NCBI RefSeq assembly: GCF_009711715.1
Contig: NZ_VENF01000009.1
Span: forward strand, 1-64,000
Source of the DNA: Methylophaga sp.
GTDB taxonomy: Bacteria; Pseudomonadota; Gammaproteobacteria; Nitrosococcales; Methylophagaceae
Length of the DNA: 64,000 bases
Direction of reading: 5' to 3'
Position 1 is the stretch's first letter. Each line of letters opens with the position of its first letter. The position numbers and the translations under genes were made by a program. Below are positions 16,288 to 25,598 of the stretch, in pieces. A model generated the notes under the pieces. It was given only the letters and a program-made list of their open reading frames with translations. It did no database searches and was not told the DNA's origin.

Positions 16288-17829
16288 ATGCGGTATGGTC
16301 TGATTATCCTTGCCGGTTTGCTCATCCCGCTGACCCTGCAGGCCGGAGCGACCGAACCGGCAGGTAGACCTACAACGGAAAGACCCTCGGAACCCACTTC
16401 TTCACCCCCAGCACAGAGGCAGGGTCTGAGTCAGCCGCCAGCACCGGCACGGCGACCGACGGTCAATGCGCCGCTGCCTGAAACCGGGTCTTACCGCTTG
16501 GATCAGGAAGGCTGCATTGCGGGTAAGCAGATTTCTGTTATTTTTCAAACGGGCCAGACACCGCCAAATCACCAGTGGTACCTAAAAACGCCGGAAAGCA
16601 TGGCGAGACTCACAGCAAAGCTGACCGGCTACGGTCAGCTAAGGCTGTTAGTGCCCGGCTCGCTCAGCCTAACTCCGATGCAGGCATACCCGCTGTATTT
16701 CAAATCAAGCGCTGAGCACAGTTTGAGTTATACCGGTCAGACGGTCTTTTTCTGCCCGGAACAGACAGAAACAACGGCAAAGCGGGCAGGTGAATTACTG
16801 ATTCTGGTGCCGCAAATGCAGCTGGACTTTATTGTGCAACAGCTTGAACAGCAGGGACTGACAGTGGCAGAGCAGAGCCCGCTGCTAGCCGGGCAGGTTT
16901 TGCTGACCCTGCGTGGCCACGGTAACCAGTGGGCGCAGCAACAGCGTCAAAAGTTGAGACAACTTTTTCCTGATCTGATTATTGACTTCAATGATTATTA
17001 TGCCCCCGCAGCATCACCGAGGCTGTATGCCAGAGACATACTGAACTGGCCTGAGGCAGGATGTCTGCAGGCAGCTAAAGGAACAATTAAAGTCGGCATT
17101 ATCGATAGTGTAGTCGATAATACCCACCCCTCACTGCAGGATCGTGCTGTGTTCATTGAGCATTTTGTCAGCCCAGTCGAAGTCGACAGCGATCATGCCA
17201 CGATTATTGCTGTAATTCTGACAGGCAATAATCGTGCAGCAGGGCACAACGGTCTGCTTACAGAAGCGGCGTTGTATTCGGCGTCTGTGGTCGAAATGAC
17301 AGAATATGGGGAGATGGCAAGTGTTTCTGCCATTGTCCGGGCTTTGCACTGGCTGCATCAGCAGCAGGTAAGGCTGGTTAATTTATCGCTGGCCGGTAGC
17401 CAGGCGAATATTGTATTGGAATCGGTCCTGAAATATGCACGACGTCAGGGTATGTTGATCTTTGCTGCAGCCGGCAATGAGGGGCGGAAACAGCCTGCCT
17501 ACCCGGCGGCTTTTGAAAGTGTGTTTGCGGTGACGGCAGTGGATCCTGCCGAGCGATTGTATGCGCTTGCCAACCAGGGCGAGTTTATTGATTTTGCAGC
17601 CCCCGGTGTTGATGTCTGGACTGCGTCCGGTCAATATCGCTCCGGCACTTCTTATGCTGTCCCTCATGCGGTGGCAGTGACCGCTGTCTTGCTGCAGGTG
17701 AATCCTGTTTTGCCAGCGGAACTGGTTTACGAGAGTTTGCGCCGACTGAGCAAAGACCTGGGCGCGCAAGGTCATGATGAAAAATACGGTTGGGGACTGC
17801 TGCAGTATCCTCAGCAGTTTTGTCAGTAA
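16288..17829 (+). CDS. Exported subtilase (peptidase S8)
   Basis: A 513-residue secreted serine protease. It has a signal peptide (1-19), a Pro/Thr-rich linker (about 22-70), a non-catalytic beta-rich domain (about 70-170), a prodomain-like stretch (about 175-245) and an S8 catalytic domain (about 265-505). The triad is recognisable: Asp273 in GIIDS, His303 in DHATIIA (the usual HGT is changed), Ser455 in SGTSYAVPH, with oxyanion Asn397 in AAAGNEG. The Asp-His distance (30 residues) is short. The protein is probably active but divergent. It ends the sigma/anti-sigma run and converges with a small minus-strand gene. Its substrate is unknown; the anti-sigma tail or the neighbouring surface proteins are candidates. 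Confidence 0.85.
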   Translation: MRYGLIILAGLLIPLTLQAGATEPAGRPTTERPSEPTSSPPAQRQGLSQPPAPARRPTVNAPLPETGSYRLDQEGCIAGKQISVIFQTGQTPPNHQWYLKTPESMARLTAKLTGYGQLRLLVPGSLSLTPMQAYPLYFKSSAEHSLSYTGQTVFFCPEQTETTAKRAGELLILVPQMQLDFIVQQLEQQGLTVAEQSPLLAGQVLLTLRGHGNQWAQQQRQKLRQLFPDLIIDFNDYYAPAASPRLYARDILNWPEAGCLQAAKGTIKVGIIDSVVDNTHPSLQDRAVFIEHFVSPVEVDSDHATIIAVILTGNNRAAGHNGLLTEAALYSASVVEMTEYGEMASVSAIVRALHWLHQQQVRLVNLSLAGSQANIVLESVLKYARRQGMLIFAAAGNEGRKQPAYPAAFESVFAVTAVDPAERLYALANQGEFIDFAAPGVDVWTASGQYRSGTSYAVPHAVAVTAVLLQVNPVLPAELVYESLRRLSKDLGAQGHDEKYGWGLLQYPQQFCQ

Positions 17830-17840
17830 AGCGGAAAAGC

Positions 17841-18050
17841 TCAGACCTTGATATTGAGGTTATTGCCGATACTGGCTGAGGGTTGTGCCGGCGTAGCGGC
17901 GCCGACGGCTGCCTGAATCAGCTGAATGCTGGCCTGGCCCTGTGCTTTGACTGCGTCATTACTCAGTTTGATGGCGGCAATGTCATGCTGTGCTGCAATA
18001 CGTTCTGCTGACAGGATAGGCGACACATTTTGCGTTCTTTCAATATCCAT
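17841..18050 (-). CDS. YjfB-like putative motility protein
   Basis: A 69-residue small protein with no signal peptide. A helical stretch, SNDAVKAQGQASIQLIQAAVG, followed by a short polar end resembles the YjfB (putative motility protein) family, whose function is poorly known. Start ATG 18050 has a weak site (GGGAAAAAAG). It is convergent with the subtilase gene and divergent from the Tad locus. Confidence 0.55.
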   Translation of the reverse strand: MDIERTQNVSPILSAERIAAQHDIAAIKLSNDAVKAQGQASIQLIQAAVGAATPAQPSASIGNNLNIKV

Positions 18051-18500
18051 GCTTTTTTCCCAGCTAAATACTTGATTTCACTATAAAGCATCCATTAAGT
18101 GATGTGAAGATCTTTCAGCCGATTCAAGAAGCTCGCTTTGAGTGTCCCCCGGCATAGACTATTTTTTTACTTGTGCCTTTTATGAATTAAGCGAAAAATC
18201 AAAACATCTAAAGTGCAGTCTTGACTAGCCGATAACGTAAATGGGGGGATTGACAGAATGATCGGTAATTCCCCTAAAGCCGCAGAAAACATAACAAACG
18301 CTGCGGTTATTAACAGTAAGGCACGGACGAGTTTATCAACCTGTCAGCAAATGGCAATGAGCCTGCTGTCTGCTGAATTATTCACATTTTGCTTGAAGTC
18401 GGGAAATATTTCCTTTAAAAAATTAAAGGGTCTGATTTTAAAGCTGCCATGAAGAAGCGGCGAATTAGATTTGAGTTCACAACCAAGTAGAGAGAGAGAT
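18051..18500. other. Upstream region of the Tad pilus locus
   Basis: An AT-rich 450-bp region without convincing genes; the short frame at 18258-18452 has no ribosome site or family. It must hold the promoter of the flp-tad operon. A run of T at 18161-18169 and AT-rich blocks around 18400-18440 are the only notable features. No clear sigma-54 or sigma-28 site was found by eye. Confidence 0.45.
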
Positions 18501-18698
18501 ATGAAGCTGAACGTTATGACAAATGCAGTAATGAATTTTCTTCGCGATGAAGAAGGTGCGAGCGGTATCGAGTACGCCCTGGTCGCTGCCATGGTCGCTA
18601 TTGGCATCGTGACTTTTGTGACGCCGGTACGCGAAGCCATCGTGACTGTTTTTACTCAGATACAAACGGAACTCGGAAATGTGGGTGGTGGCTCTTAA
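18501..18698 (+). CDS. flp: Flp type IVb pilin
   Basis: A 65-residue pilin precursor, the structural subunit of Tad (tight adherence) pili. A short charged leader ends in EEG, followed by ASGIEYALVAAMVAIGIV: the class IVb prepilin cleavage motif G/xxxxEY with Glu at +5 and Tyr at +6 of the mature chain. A hydrophobic helix fills most of the rest. ATG 18501 follows an AGAGAGAGA site and begins right at the leader. It is the first gene of the locus, 14 bases from the prepilin peptidase gene. The high expression expected of a major pilin would need its own strong promoter. Confidence 0.92.
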   Translation: MKLNVMTNAVMNFLRDEEGASGIEYALVAAMVAIGIVTFVTPVREAIVTVFTQIQTELGNVGGGS

Positions 18699-18712
18699 GT
18701 AAGCTTTGAGTC

Positions 18713-19240
18713 ATGCCTGACCCAGGATTCACGGTTGTTTTACCGGTGGTGTTCAGTGGCTGGCTGATGCTCTGCGGCTACGTTGACCTGCGCAGCCGCA
18801 GATTGCCAAATCTGCTGACCTTAGGTGCGCATTTGCCGGCCATCACGGCACTGATTATTTTTCATCAGAGCCTGATGGGGGAGCCGTTGCTGTCTGCTGT
18901 GTATGCTTGGTTGCTGGCGCTGTTATTGACCCTGCCGGCCTATGCTGTCCGCTGGCTGGGGGCCGGCGATGTCAAAATGTTATCAGCGCTGGCTTTGATG
19001 ACGGGCTGGCAATTTCTTTTACTGAGCTTTGTCATCGCCGGGCTATTAGCCGGCATCATCGTTCTGCTCTGGCTGCTGGCACAACGCTCTTTTCCTTACC
19101 TGAATTTGAAGCTGGCCCGATGGGACAGTCAAATCCCGCCTGTAGCGGTGCTGAATGGCAAAGCGCTGCCATTTGGCGGCCTGCTCGCTGTGGCTGGCCT
19201 GACAGTCCTGATTCTGCAATTTTCTGCTGTGATTCGTTAA
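18713..19240 (+). CDS. tadV: Prepilin peptidase TadV/CpaA
   Basis: A 175-residue integral membrane aspartic protease (A24 family) that cleaves the Flp leader and probably the TadE-like pseudopilins. About six hydrophobic segments are visible. The two catalytic aspartates are in the CGYVDLRSRRLPN motif (first) and the GAGDVKML motif (second, about residue 84). The length is that of the short CpaA form without methylation domain. It lies between flp and tadE in the Tad operon. Confidence 0.9.
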   Translation: MPDPGFTVVLPVVFSGWLMLCGYVDLRSRRLPNLLTLGAHLPAITALIIFHQSLMGEPLLSAVYAWLLALLLTLPAYAVRWLGAGDVKMLSALALMTGWQFLLLSFVIAGLLAGIIVLLWLLAQRSFPYLNLKLARWDSQIPPVAVLNGKALPFGGLLAVAGLTVLILQFSAVIR

Positions 19241-19256
19241 CTGAGGCTCTGAGTTT

Positions 19257-19736
19257 ATGCAGCGAAAAGCCACATCAGCAAAATTGCAAAAGGGCGCGGC
19301 CGCTATCGAAGCGGCACTGATGTTTGTGATTTTTTTCACGCTGTTTTATGCCATTGTCAGTTATTCGCTACCTTTGCTGCTGGTTCAGGCTTTTAATCAT
19401 GCCGCCGCATCCGGTGCACGCTCCGCGGTGGCGGTGGAGCCGGATGCTTTTACGGACACCGACAGTTACATCCAGTCCGGTGTCATTCCCAGAGTCAGAA
19501 CAGTGGTTGGCAATACCCTTGGCTGGTTGCCAGATTCCGCAAGCCAGGCAGTACTTGGCGATAACAATAGCCAGGTACAGGTTAATTTTGATCAGGCAAC
19601 GGGTGTCCTTGGCGTGAGCATTGTTTATCCCGCTTACCGTGAATCACCGATGGTACCGACCTTGAGTTTGCCGGGTATCGGCGATATACCCCGCTTACCG
19701 CAGGATCTGCGTGGTTCGGCATCGGTCACGCTTTAA
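19257..19736 (+). CDS. tadE: TadE-like pseudopilin
   Basis: A 159-residue minor pilin-like protein. The N-terminus has the pilin motif KGAAAIEAALMFVIFF near residue 12-27 (cleavage after Gly, Glu at +5), then a membrane helix and an exported domain. TadE and TadF-type pseudopilins are needed for Flp pilus assembly. Start ATG 19257 lies 16 bases behind tadV. A 110-bp gap before cpaB is the largest within the locus. Confidence 0.88.
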   Translation: MQRKATSAKLQKGAAAIEAALMFVIFFTLFYAIVSYSLPLLLVQAFNHAAASGARSAVAVEPDAFTDTDSYIQSGVIPRVRTVVGNTLGWLPDSASQAVLGDNNSQVQVNFDQATGVLGVSIVYPAYRESPMVPTLSLPGIGDIPRLPQDLRGSASVTL

Positions 19737-19846
19737 AAGAATAGAGAAGCACGGCAGAGCTAATGCCGTAAAAGACAATAAAAGCGCAGGGAAGCGTTAC
19801 TAACAAAAAGGATGGGCTGGAGAAAATTTATGCCAGGGGATGATTA

Positions 19847-20809
19847 ATGAGTAGTTCGACACTAAGGGTGATAGCCATCTTACTGGCGCTGGGAGCGATA
19901 ATTCTCGGTTATATGGGTTACCGGACAAGTCAGATCGCTGTGCAGACCGATCAGATAAGTCCGCAGGCTGAACCCGAACCACAGAAAGTGCCGGTGCTGG
20001 TTGCAGCAAAAGATATCGCGGCCGATCAATATATCGAACTCGAGGATGTGACCACCCTCCTGGTCGAGTCCTCTCCACCTGACAGTTTTCAGCGCTTTGA
20101 AGCGCTAACGGGCCGACAGCTTAAACTACCGATTGCGGCCGGTGAAATGGTGCTCAAAGACCATTTTCACAATTTCAGTTCACTGGTCTCATCAATCAGG
20201 CCGGGAGAGCGGGCAATTGCGGTCAGGGTCGATGAAGTCACGGGCGCCGGCGGTTTTATTGAGCCGGGTGACAGTGTCGATGTATTGCTGTATCTGGCCG
20301 CGGGACATGAGACGGGAAAAGACAGTTCTGCGCAGCGTATTCTGTCAGATGTCCGGGTACTGGCTTATGGCAACAGTGTGGATGATACCGATGCAGATGC
20401 CATCAAACGTAAGGCCACATTGAACAAAACTGCGCCAGCCATGACCAGTGAGGCGACATCAGAGCAAGCCGAAAAAAAGGATGAGGCCAGCGGTAAAAAA
20501 AGTAAAACGGCCGTTCTTGCCGTCGCTGAAACAGCGCTGTCGAATCTACTTCTGGCAGAATCGGCCGGCCGGCTCCGGCTTGCTCTGATTGGTAAACAAA
20601 GGGGCCCGCAGACTCCACAGGAAACTGTCTCTGACAAAGCAAAACGGCAACTGGTGACATTGGATCAATATAAACCTGTTGCCGACATGCCACCGCAAAC
20701 CGTCACCGAGGCTGCGCCGAAACAGGCATATTCACCCCCGACACCTGCCAGCGTGACCATACACCGGGGTACGCAGCAATCAACCATATCCGTAGCCAGG
20801 GAGAATTGA
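19847..20809 (+). CDS. cpaB: CpaB/RcpC pilus assembly protein
   Basis: A 320-residue periplasmic protein with one N-terminal membrane segment (about 5-25) and an SAF domain (about 48-112: VPVLVAAKDIAADQYIELEDV, written in two motifs VPVLVAAKDIA and YIELEDV), then the RcpC core (PGERAIAVRVDEV, GGFIEPGDSVDVLLYL). It supports pilus passage through the secretin. Between the strand VRVLAYGN and the conserved LLLAESAGRLRLAL there is an unusual Lys/Glu/Ala-rich insert of about 50 residues. Start ATG 19847 has a GGGGATGATTA site. The stop TGA is 2 bases before cpaC. Confidence 0.9.
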   Translation: MSSSTLRVIAILLALGAIILGYMGYRTSQIAVQTDQISPQAEPEPQKVPVLVAAKDIAADQYIELEDVTTLLVESSPPDSFQRFEALTGRQLKLPIAAGEMVLKDHFHNFSSLVSSIRPGERAIAVRVDEVTGAGGFIEPGDSVDVLLYLAAGHETGKDSSAQRILSDVRVLAYGNSVDDTDADAIKRKATLNKTAPAMTSEATSEQAEKKDEASGKKSKTAVLAVAETALSNLLLAESAGRLRLALIGKQRGPQTPQETVSDKAKRQLVTLDQYKPVADMPPQTVTEAAPKQAYSPPTPASVTIHRGTQQSTISVAREN

Positions 20810-20811
20810 GT

Positions 20812-22176
20812 ATGCTGCGCAGCCACAGAAACAGGACCGTTGATGATTTTTGCCCGTGGCTGATGGCCCCGCTGCTGTGGATATTGCTCATACCGCCGCT
20901 GCAGGCTGAAACCCTGGCTCTTGAAGTCGGTCTGCAACAGCGCCACCAGTTCGGACAAGCCATTGAGAGGGTCGCAGTGGGCGATCCCGCCGTCGCGGAT
21001 GTCACCGTCATTGATGATGATGAAGTTCTGATCACGCCGCTGACGGCCGGCAGCACCAGCCTGACGATCTGGCCGCGAAACAGCGACAGGGTTCAGCAAC
21101 TTATTCTTAATATTGAGGCGGCTGAGCAGGCTGCGCAGGAGAGTCTCAGACAAATGGAGATTCCGGCGATGTCTGTCGATGCCCGCGGCGGACAACTGGC
21201 CTTAGCGGGTGAGATAGGTTCACTGGAACAGCATTCGGCGGTGCGGCAATCTTTGGGTTTTGATGAGGAAAATGGAATCGACCGCAGCGAGTTTGCCAGT
21301 ACCTCGCAGGTACAAATCGATATTAAAATCGTCGAAATCAGCAAGAGCCGGCTGCAGTCAGCAGGCTTCACTCTCGCCAAAGGGCTTAACGGACGAACAC
21401 CGAGAGCGGTGGCCGGTCCTGGCGGCATCACCGGTGCGACCATCGATAACGGCATATCGCTTATCGGTAACCCGATACCGCAGGGAAATGCCTTCAATCT
21501 GATATACGGCCGCCAGTCCAGTGGCCTGCTGGTGGCTTTGTCCATGCTGGAAGGTAACGGCTTTGCCTATACGCTGGCGGAACCCTCCCTGATCGCAATG
21601 AGCGGTCAGAGCGCCAACTTTCTCGCCGGTGGTGAATTTCCGGTACCGGTACGCGGCGGCAGCTTTGATAACAGTGTCACCATCGAATACAAGGAATTCG
21701 GTGTCAGATTATCGCTGACCCCGACCGTGCTCGATAAGAACCGTATTGCGCTTAAAGTGGCGCCCGAAGTGAGCGAACTCGATTTCAATGCCGGTATCCA
21801 GACCGGCGGCGTGACCGTGCCGGCCCTGCGGGTGAGACGCACCGATACCAGCGTCATGCTCGGCAATGGAGAAAGCTTTGTTATCAGTGGCCTTATCAGT
21901 CAGAACACCATCGCCAATGTGGATAAATTGCCCGGTCTGGGCGATATCCCGATCATCGGTGCCTTTTTCCGTCAGAACCAGCTGGATCGGGAAGATCGCG
22001 AATTGTTAATGGTGGTAACACCCCGTCTGGTTCAGCCGTTGGCGCGCGATGCAAGCCTGCCTGAACTGCCTGGCGAACGCTACCGGCATTACAACCCGGG
22101 CTTTGCCGAGTTCATGTTTATGGAAAACGGTCAGTTCGGGGATAAAACGCCGGTTTCAAGCGGGTTTTCGAGGTAG
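20812..22176 (+). CDS. cpaC: Secretin CpaC/RcpA
   Basis: A 454-residue outer-membrane secretin of the Tad system. It has a signal peptide (about 1-37, ending LQAE), an N-terminal pilus/secretin domain (about 40-110: VGLQQRHQFGQAIERVAVGD, then TAGSTSLTIW), a BON-like segment, and the C-terminal secretin barrel (about 225-420: AEPSLIAMSGQSANFLAGGEFP, VRRTDTSVMLGNGESFVISG, LPGLGDIPIIGAFFR). ATG 20812 is chosen for its AGGGAG site; an in-frame TTG at 20806 overlaps cpaB. No rcpB-like gene follows. Confidence 0.92.
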   Translation: MLRSHRNRTVDDFCPWLMAPLLWILLIPPLQAETLALEVGLQQRHQFGQAIERVAVGDPAVADVTVIDDDEVLITPLTAGSTSLTIWPRNSDRVQQLILNIEAAEQAAQESLRQMEIPAMSVDARGGQLALAGEIGSLEQHSAVRQSLGFDEENGIDRSEFASTSQVQIDIKIVEISKSRLQSAGFTLAKGLNGRTPRAVAGPGGITGATIDNGISLIGNPIPQGNAFNLIYGRQSSGLLVALSMLEGNGFAYTLAEPSLIAMSGQSANFLAGGEFPVPVRGGSFDNSVTIEYKEFGVRLSLTPTVLDKNRIALKVAPEVSELDFNAGIQTGGVTVPALRVRRTDTSVMLGNGESFVISGLISQNTIANVDKLPGLGDIPIIGAFFRQNQLDREDRELLMVVTPRLVQPLARDASLPELPGERYRHYNPGFAEFMFMENGQFGDKTPVSSGFSR

Positions 22177-22182
22177 CATGTG

Positions 22183-23412
22183 ATGGCAAAGAATCAGAAA
22201 AGCTCTTATGTAGTGGTGCCCAGCGATGATAATCAACTGCATTGGTTGCAGGAAGTATTGTCGGATGAGGGTGAGGTAGTCAAAGCCGATTTCAACTCGA
22301 TAGAACGGGTTCGTCAGTTGCTCGATCTGACCGGTGCCCAGGTGGTGTTTGTCGGCATTACCGAACAGAACCTGCGTCAGCAAGCCGCTTTTATCGAAGA
22401 TCTGGTCACTTTCAAAACCATGCTGCTGGTGATTGCTGTGGCTGCTGAAGCCAATAACGACCTGGTGCTCAGCGCGATCCGCGCCGGTGCCAGAGACTTT
22501 GTGACTACCGGTACCCGTCACAATGAAGTCATGCGGCTGGTTCATCGTCTGCAACATCGGACGCCGGTCGCTCATCGCAGTGAAAACAAACGGGGTCAGG
22601 TCACTTCACTTATCAGTGCCCGCCCCGGTGCCGATTCGCCGATGCTGGCCCTGCATCTGGCCTTGTCGATACAGACCGAAAGCCAGGAGGCCAAGGTACT
22701 GTTGCTGGATCTGGGCACGCCGGCCGCAGACACGCTGACTTATCTCGGTATCACGCCGGCCTATAGCTTTCTTGATGCCGTGCAAAGCTTACGGAGGCTG
22801 GATTCGACCCTGATCGACAGTGCCTTTGCCAAGCATGAAAGCGGCCTGAAATTACTCGCTTTGCCGGAAGAACATAGTGGCATGGGGGAACTGACTTCAG
22901 CGGACATTTATGTTCTGCTGGGTGTGTTGCGGCAATATTTCAGTCATATCATTATCAATCTGGGCGGGGTGCCGTATTCGGATTTTCTGCATCTGCTGGT
23001 CAGCAATTCAGATACCACGCTGGCTTTACTGGAGCAGAGTGTGCCCAGCTGCAAACAGAACATGCAGCTTATCCGCAAGCTGTCACAGGCGCAGCTAGAT
23101 ATGAACAGCGTCAAGCTGGTGGTCGATCGTTACCTGCCCAATCTGCCACCCGATGCTGAGAATCTCGCCCGCGGACTCAATATCAGTCTGCTGACGACCC
23201 TGCCGTCATCTGGTATGGCCCGTTTAAAGATGATGAATTCAGGCGAGAGTCTGTTCGAGTGCGCTCCGCGCGATCCCTATACCCTGGCGGTCAGGAAAAT
23301 GGCCAGAAAACTGGCGGATACTGAACAAACCGCTCTGGCTGATAAACCCCGACGAAGTATGCTGCGTCGTCTGCGCGGCATATTGAGCCGGAATGCCGAG
23401 GCCACAGCATGA
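22183..23412 (+). CDS. cpaE: CpaE/TadZ ATPase-like localisation protein
   Basis: A protein of about 409 residues with an N-terminal receiver-like domain (about 8-120: VVPSDDNQLHWLQEVL, IRAGARDFVTTG) and a C-terminal MinD/ParA-like domain (about 140-370: SLISARPGADSPMLAL, VLLLDLGTPAADTL). The Walker A region (SARPGADSP) lacks the usual lysines, as in many TadZ proteins, so ATP hydrolysis is doubtful. TadZ marks the cell pole for pilus assembly. GTG 22180 could also start the gene. It overlaps cpaF by 4 bases (ATGA). Confidence 0.88.
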   Translation: MAKNQKSSYVVVPSDDNQLHWLQEVLSDEGEVVKADFNSIERVRQLLDLTGAQVVFVGITEQNLRQQAAFIEDLVTFKTMLLVIAVAAEANNDLVLSAIRAGARDFVTTGTRHNEVMRLVHRLQHRTPVAHRSENKRGQVTSLISARPGADSPMLALHLALSIQTESQEAKVLLLDLGTPAADTLTYLGITPAYSFLDAVQSLRRLDSTLIDSAFAKHESGLKLLALPEEHSGMGELTSADIYVLLGVLRQYFSHIIINLGGVPYSDFLHLLVSNSDTTLALLEQSVPSCKQNMQLIRKLSQAQLDMNSVKLVVDRYLPNLPPDAENLARGLNISLLTTLPSSGMARLKMMNSGESLFECAPRDPYTLAVRKMARKLADTEQTALADKPRRSMLRRLRGILSRNAEATA

Positions 23413-24695
23413 GCTTTCAGTATCCGCATTTCGATTTCAGTCTTAAAAACACGCAGACCTATCAGGATATTAAATACGCGCTGCATCGCTATCTGATTGC
23501 GCGGGTAGAGGAAGACGGAATTCCTGTTACTGAATGGTCGGAGGACCGGCTGAGCGATTATGTGTTTGACCATGTCACTGAATACGCCAGCCAGAGCCAG
23601 CTCGCGGTCAGCAGCCAGGATCTGGATGAACTGACTGAGGAAATGGTCAACGAACTGGTCGGTTATGGTCCTCTTCAGTCACTGCTGGCCGATGATTCTA
23701 TCAGCGATATCATGGTTAATGGCGCCTATCATATCTTCTTCGAAAAAAACGGCCGCGTACAGGAATCCTCGCTGCGGTTTATCGATGATGAGCATGTGCT
23801 GCGGGTTATCAGACGTATCATCGCGCCGATGGGCAGACGCCTTGATGAGTCCAGTCCGATGGTCGATGCGCGGTTGCCGGACGGGAGCCGCATTAATGCC
23901 ATTATTCCGCCGCTGGCGCTGGATGGCCCCTGTCTGTCGGTGCGCAAATTTCGCCGTGAAATGTTGCGTGAGACCGATATGCTGGTCTACGGGTCACTGA
24001 ATCAGGAGATGCTGGATCTGCTGGTCAAGGCGGTGCAGGGCCGCTGTAATATCATGGTCAGTGGCGGAACCGGTACCGGTAAAACCACTTTGCTGAATAT
24101 TCTCAGCCGTTTTATTGATTCCTCCCAACGGCTGGTCACGATTGAAGATGCGGCTGAGTTGCAGCTTGGTCACAGCCATGTGGTGCGACTGGAAACCCGT
24201 CCGCCCAATGTCGAAGGGGCAGGCGAAGTTCGTGCCCGGGATCTGGTTCGCAACGCGCTGCGGATGCGTCCGGATCGGATTATTCTCGGCGAGGTGCGTG
24301 GGGAGGAAGTGCTGGATGTGCTGCAGGCCATGAATACGGGCCATGACGGCTCTATGAGTACCGTGCATGCCAATAATACCCGTGATGCGCTGGTCAGGCT
24401 GGAGATGCTGGCTTCGCTGGCTAACTTCCGGGGAAGTACCGACGTTATCAGGGAAATGATTGCCAGTGCGCTGGATTTGATCGTGCACATTTCCCGCTTC
24501 AGTGACGGTAAACGACGCATTACCTCGATTGCCGAGGTTACCGGCTATCGTGACGGTCAGTTTATGCTAAACGAGCTGTTCTTTTACGACGGCCAGCGTC
24601 ATGTGAATCAGAACGTACGGCCTGCTAACGCTAAATTGGCTACCACTCCGCTGGGGGAACGCGACAGCGGCATAACAGGCGAGCGGGGTAGATAA
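23409..24695 (+). CDS. cpaF: Tad pilus motor ATPase CpaF/TadA
   Basis: A 428-residue cytoplasmic secretion ATPase (GSPII_E/VirB11 family) that powers pilus extension and retraction. The N-terminal part ([20 protein letters not shown]) is typical. Walker [10 protein letters not shown] is at residues 219-227, the Asp box ([12 protein letters not shown]) and His/Walker B motifs ([26 protein letters not shown]) follow in order. The 4-bp overlap with cpaE and 1-bp overlap with tadB show translational coupling. Confidence 0.95.
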   Translation: MSFQYPHFDFSLKNTQTYQDIKYALHRYLIARVEEDGIPVTEWSEDRLSDYVFDHVTEYASQSQLAVSSQDLDELTEEMVNELVGYGPLQSLLADDSISDIMVNGAYHIFFEKNGRVQESSLRFIDDEHVLRVIRRIIAPMGRRLDESSPMVDARLPDGSRINAIIPPLALDGPCLSVRKFRREMLRETDMLVYGSLNQEMLDLLVKAVQGRCNIMVSGGTGTGKTTLLNILSRFIDSSQRLVTIEDAAELQLGHSHVVRLETRPPNVEGAGEVRARDLVRNALRMRPDRIILGEVRGEEVLDVLQAMNTGHDGSMSTVHANNTRDALVRLEMLASLANFRGSTDVIREMIASALDLIVHISRFSDGKRRITSIAEVTGYRDGQFMLNELFFYDGQRHVNQNVRPANAKLATTPLGERDSGITGERGR

Positions 24696-25597
24696 TGTCA
24701 GTTCTGATGTGGACCTATCTGTTGTCTGCATTACTGATCGTGCTGGCACTGGTGGCTGTATTTCGCAGCAGCCGCCAGGAACTGAATGAAAAAGCCTATC
24801 GACACTTTGTTGATACAGCCGGTCTGAAAATAGACGGCGTTCGCAGCAGAGACCGGCGGCGAAAAATGACGCCTATCAAACAACTGTTCTGGCGTGCTGG
24901 TCTTGAGCCCAAACAGCGCGATACCGTGATAGTTGCCACCGTCACCCTGTTGCTGACGCTGCTGGTGGGAATCGGCAATGGAATATTGGCTGCATTCATG
25001 GTTCCGCTGCTGGTGGCATTACTGCTGTATATGTGGCTCTGGCATCGCGCTAATAACCGGGTCAAAGCTATCCTGTTTCAACTGCCTCTGTTTCTGGATC
25101 AGGTATTGCGTGCCCTGGGGACGGGACGAAGCATGGAAAGTGCCCTGCAACTGGCAGCCGCGGAAACTCCCGATCCGCTCAAGGAAATTTTCGAGAAGGT
25201 ATTGCGCGTCAATCGTCTGGGTGACGATCTGAGCCAGTCTATCCAGCAAATGGCTGAACTTTACCGGGTCCAGGAACTGTATCTGGTATCGCTGGCGATT
25301 CGCGTCAACCGCACTTACGGCAGCAGTGTGCGCGACTTGCTCAATAATATCGTCAAGATGATTCATGATCGCGAGGCAGCCCGTCGGGAATTGAGAACCA
25401 TGACCGGTGAAACCCGTGTTACAGCCTGGGTGCTCGGTCTGCTGCCACTCCTGATTGCTGGCTATATTGTCATGGTCAATCCGGATTATATGATGACCAT
25501 GTGGGATGACAGCAGCGGTCGGATCCTGCTGGCGGCGGCGCTGGTATTGCAGGCGATAGGCGCTTTTACGCTGTGGCGGATGATCAAGAGTATCTGA
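24695..25597 (+). CDS. tadB: Tad inner membrane protein TadB
   Basis: A 300-residue inner-membrane platform protein of the GspF family (T2SSF domain about 130-260: FLDQVLRALGTGRSMESAL, LGDDLSQSIQQMAELY). It has N-terminal membrane segments (about 3-25 and 85-115) and C-terminal ones (about 240-295). It is thought to form the platform with TadC above the CpaF motor. The start overlaps the cpaF stop by one base (TAATG), and tadC begins 1 base after its stop. Confidence 0.92.
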   Translation: MSVLMWTYLLSALLIVLALVAVFRSSRQELNEKAYRHFVDTAGLKIDGVRSRDRRRKMTPIKQLFWRAGLEPKQRDTVIVATVTLLLTLLVGIGNGILAAFMVPLLVALLLYMWLWHRANNRVKAILFQLPLFLDQVLRALGTGRSMESALQLAAAETPDPLKEIFEKVLRVNRLGDDLSQSIQQMAELYRVQELYLVSLAIRVNRTYGSSVRDLLNNIVKMIHDREAARRELRTMTGETRVTAWVLGLLPLLIAGYIVMVNPDYMMTMWDDSSGRILLAAALVLQAIGAFTLWRMIKSI

Positions 25598-25598
25598 T

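Noticed and set aside
18258..18452. 64-codon frame before flp
   Set aside because: No ribosome site and no protein-like pattern; better explained as the operon's upstream region.
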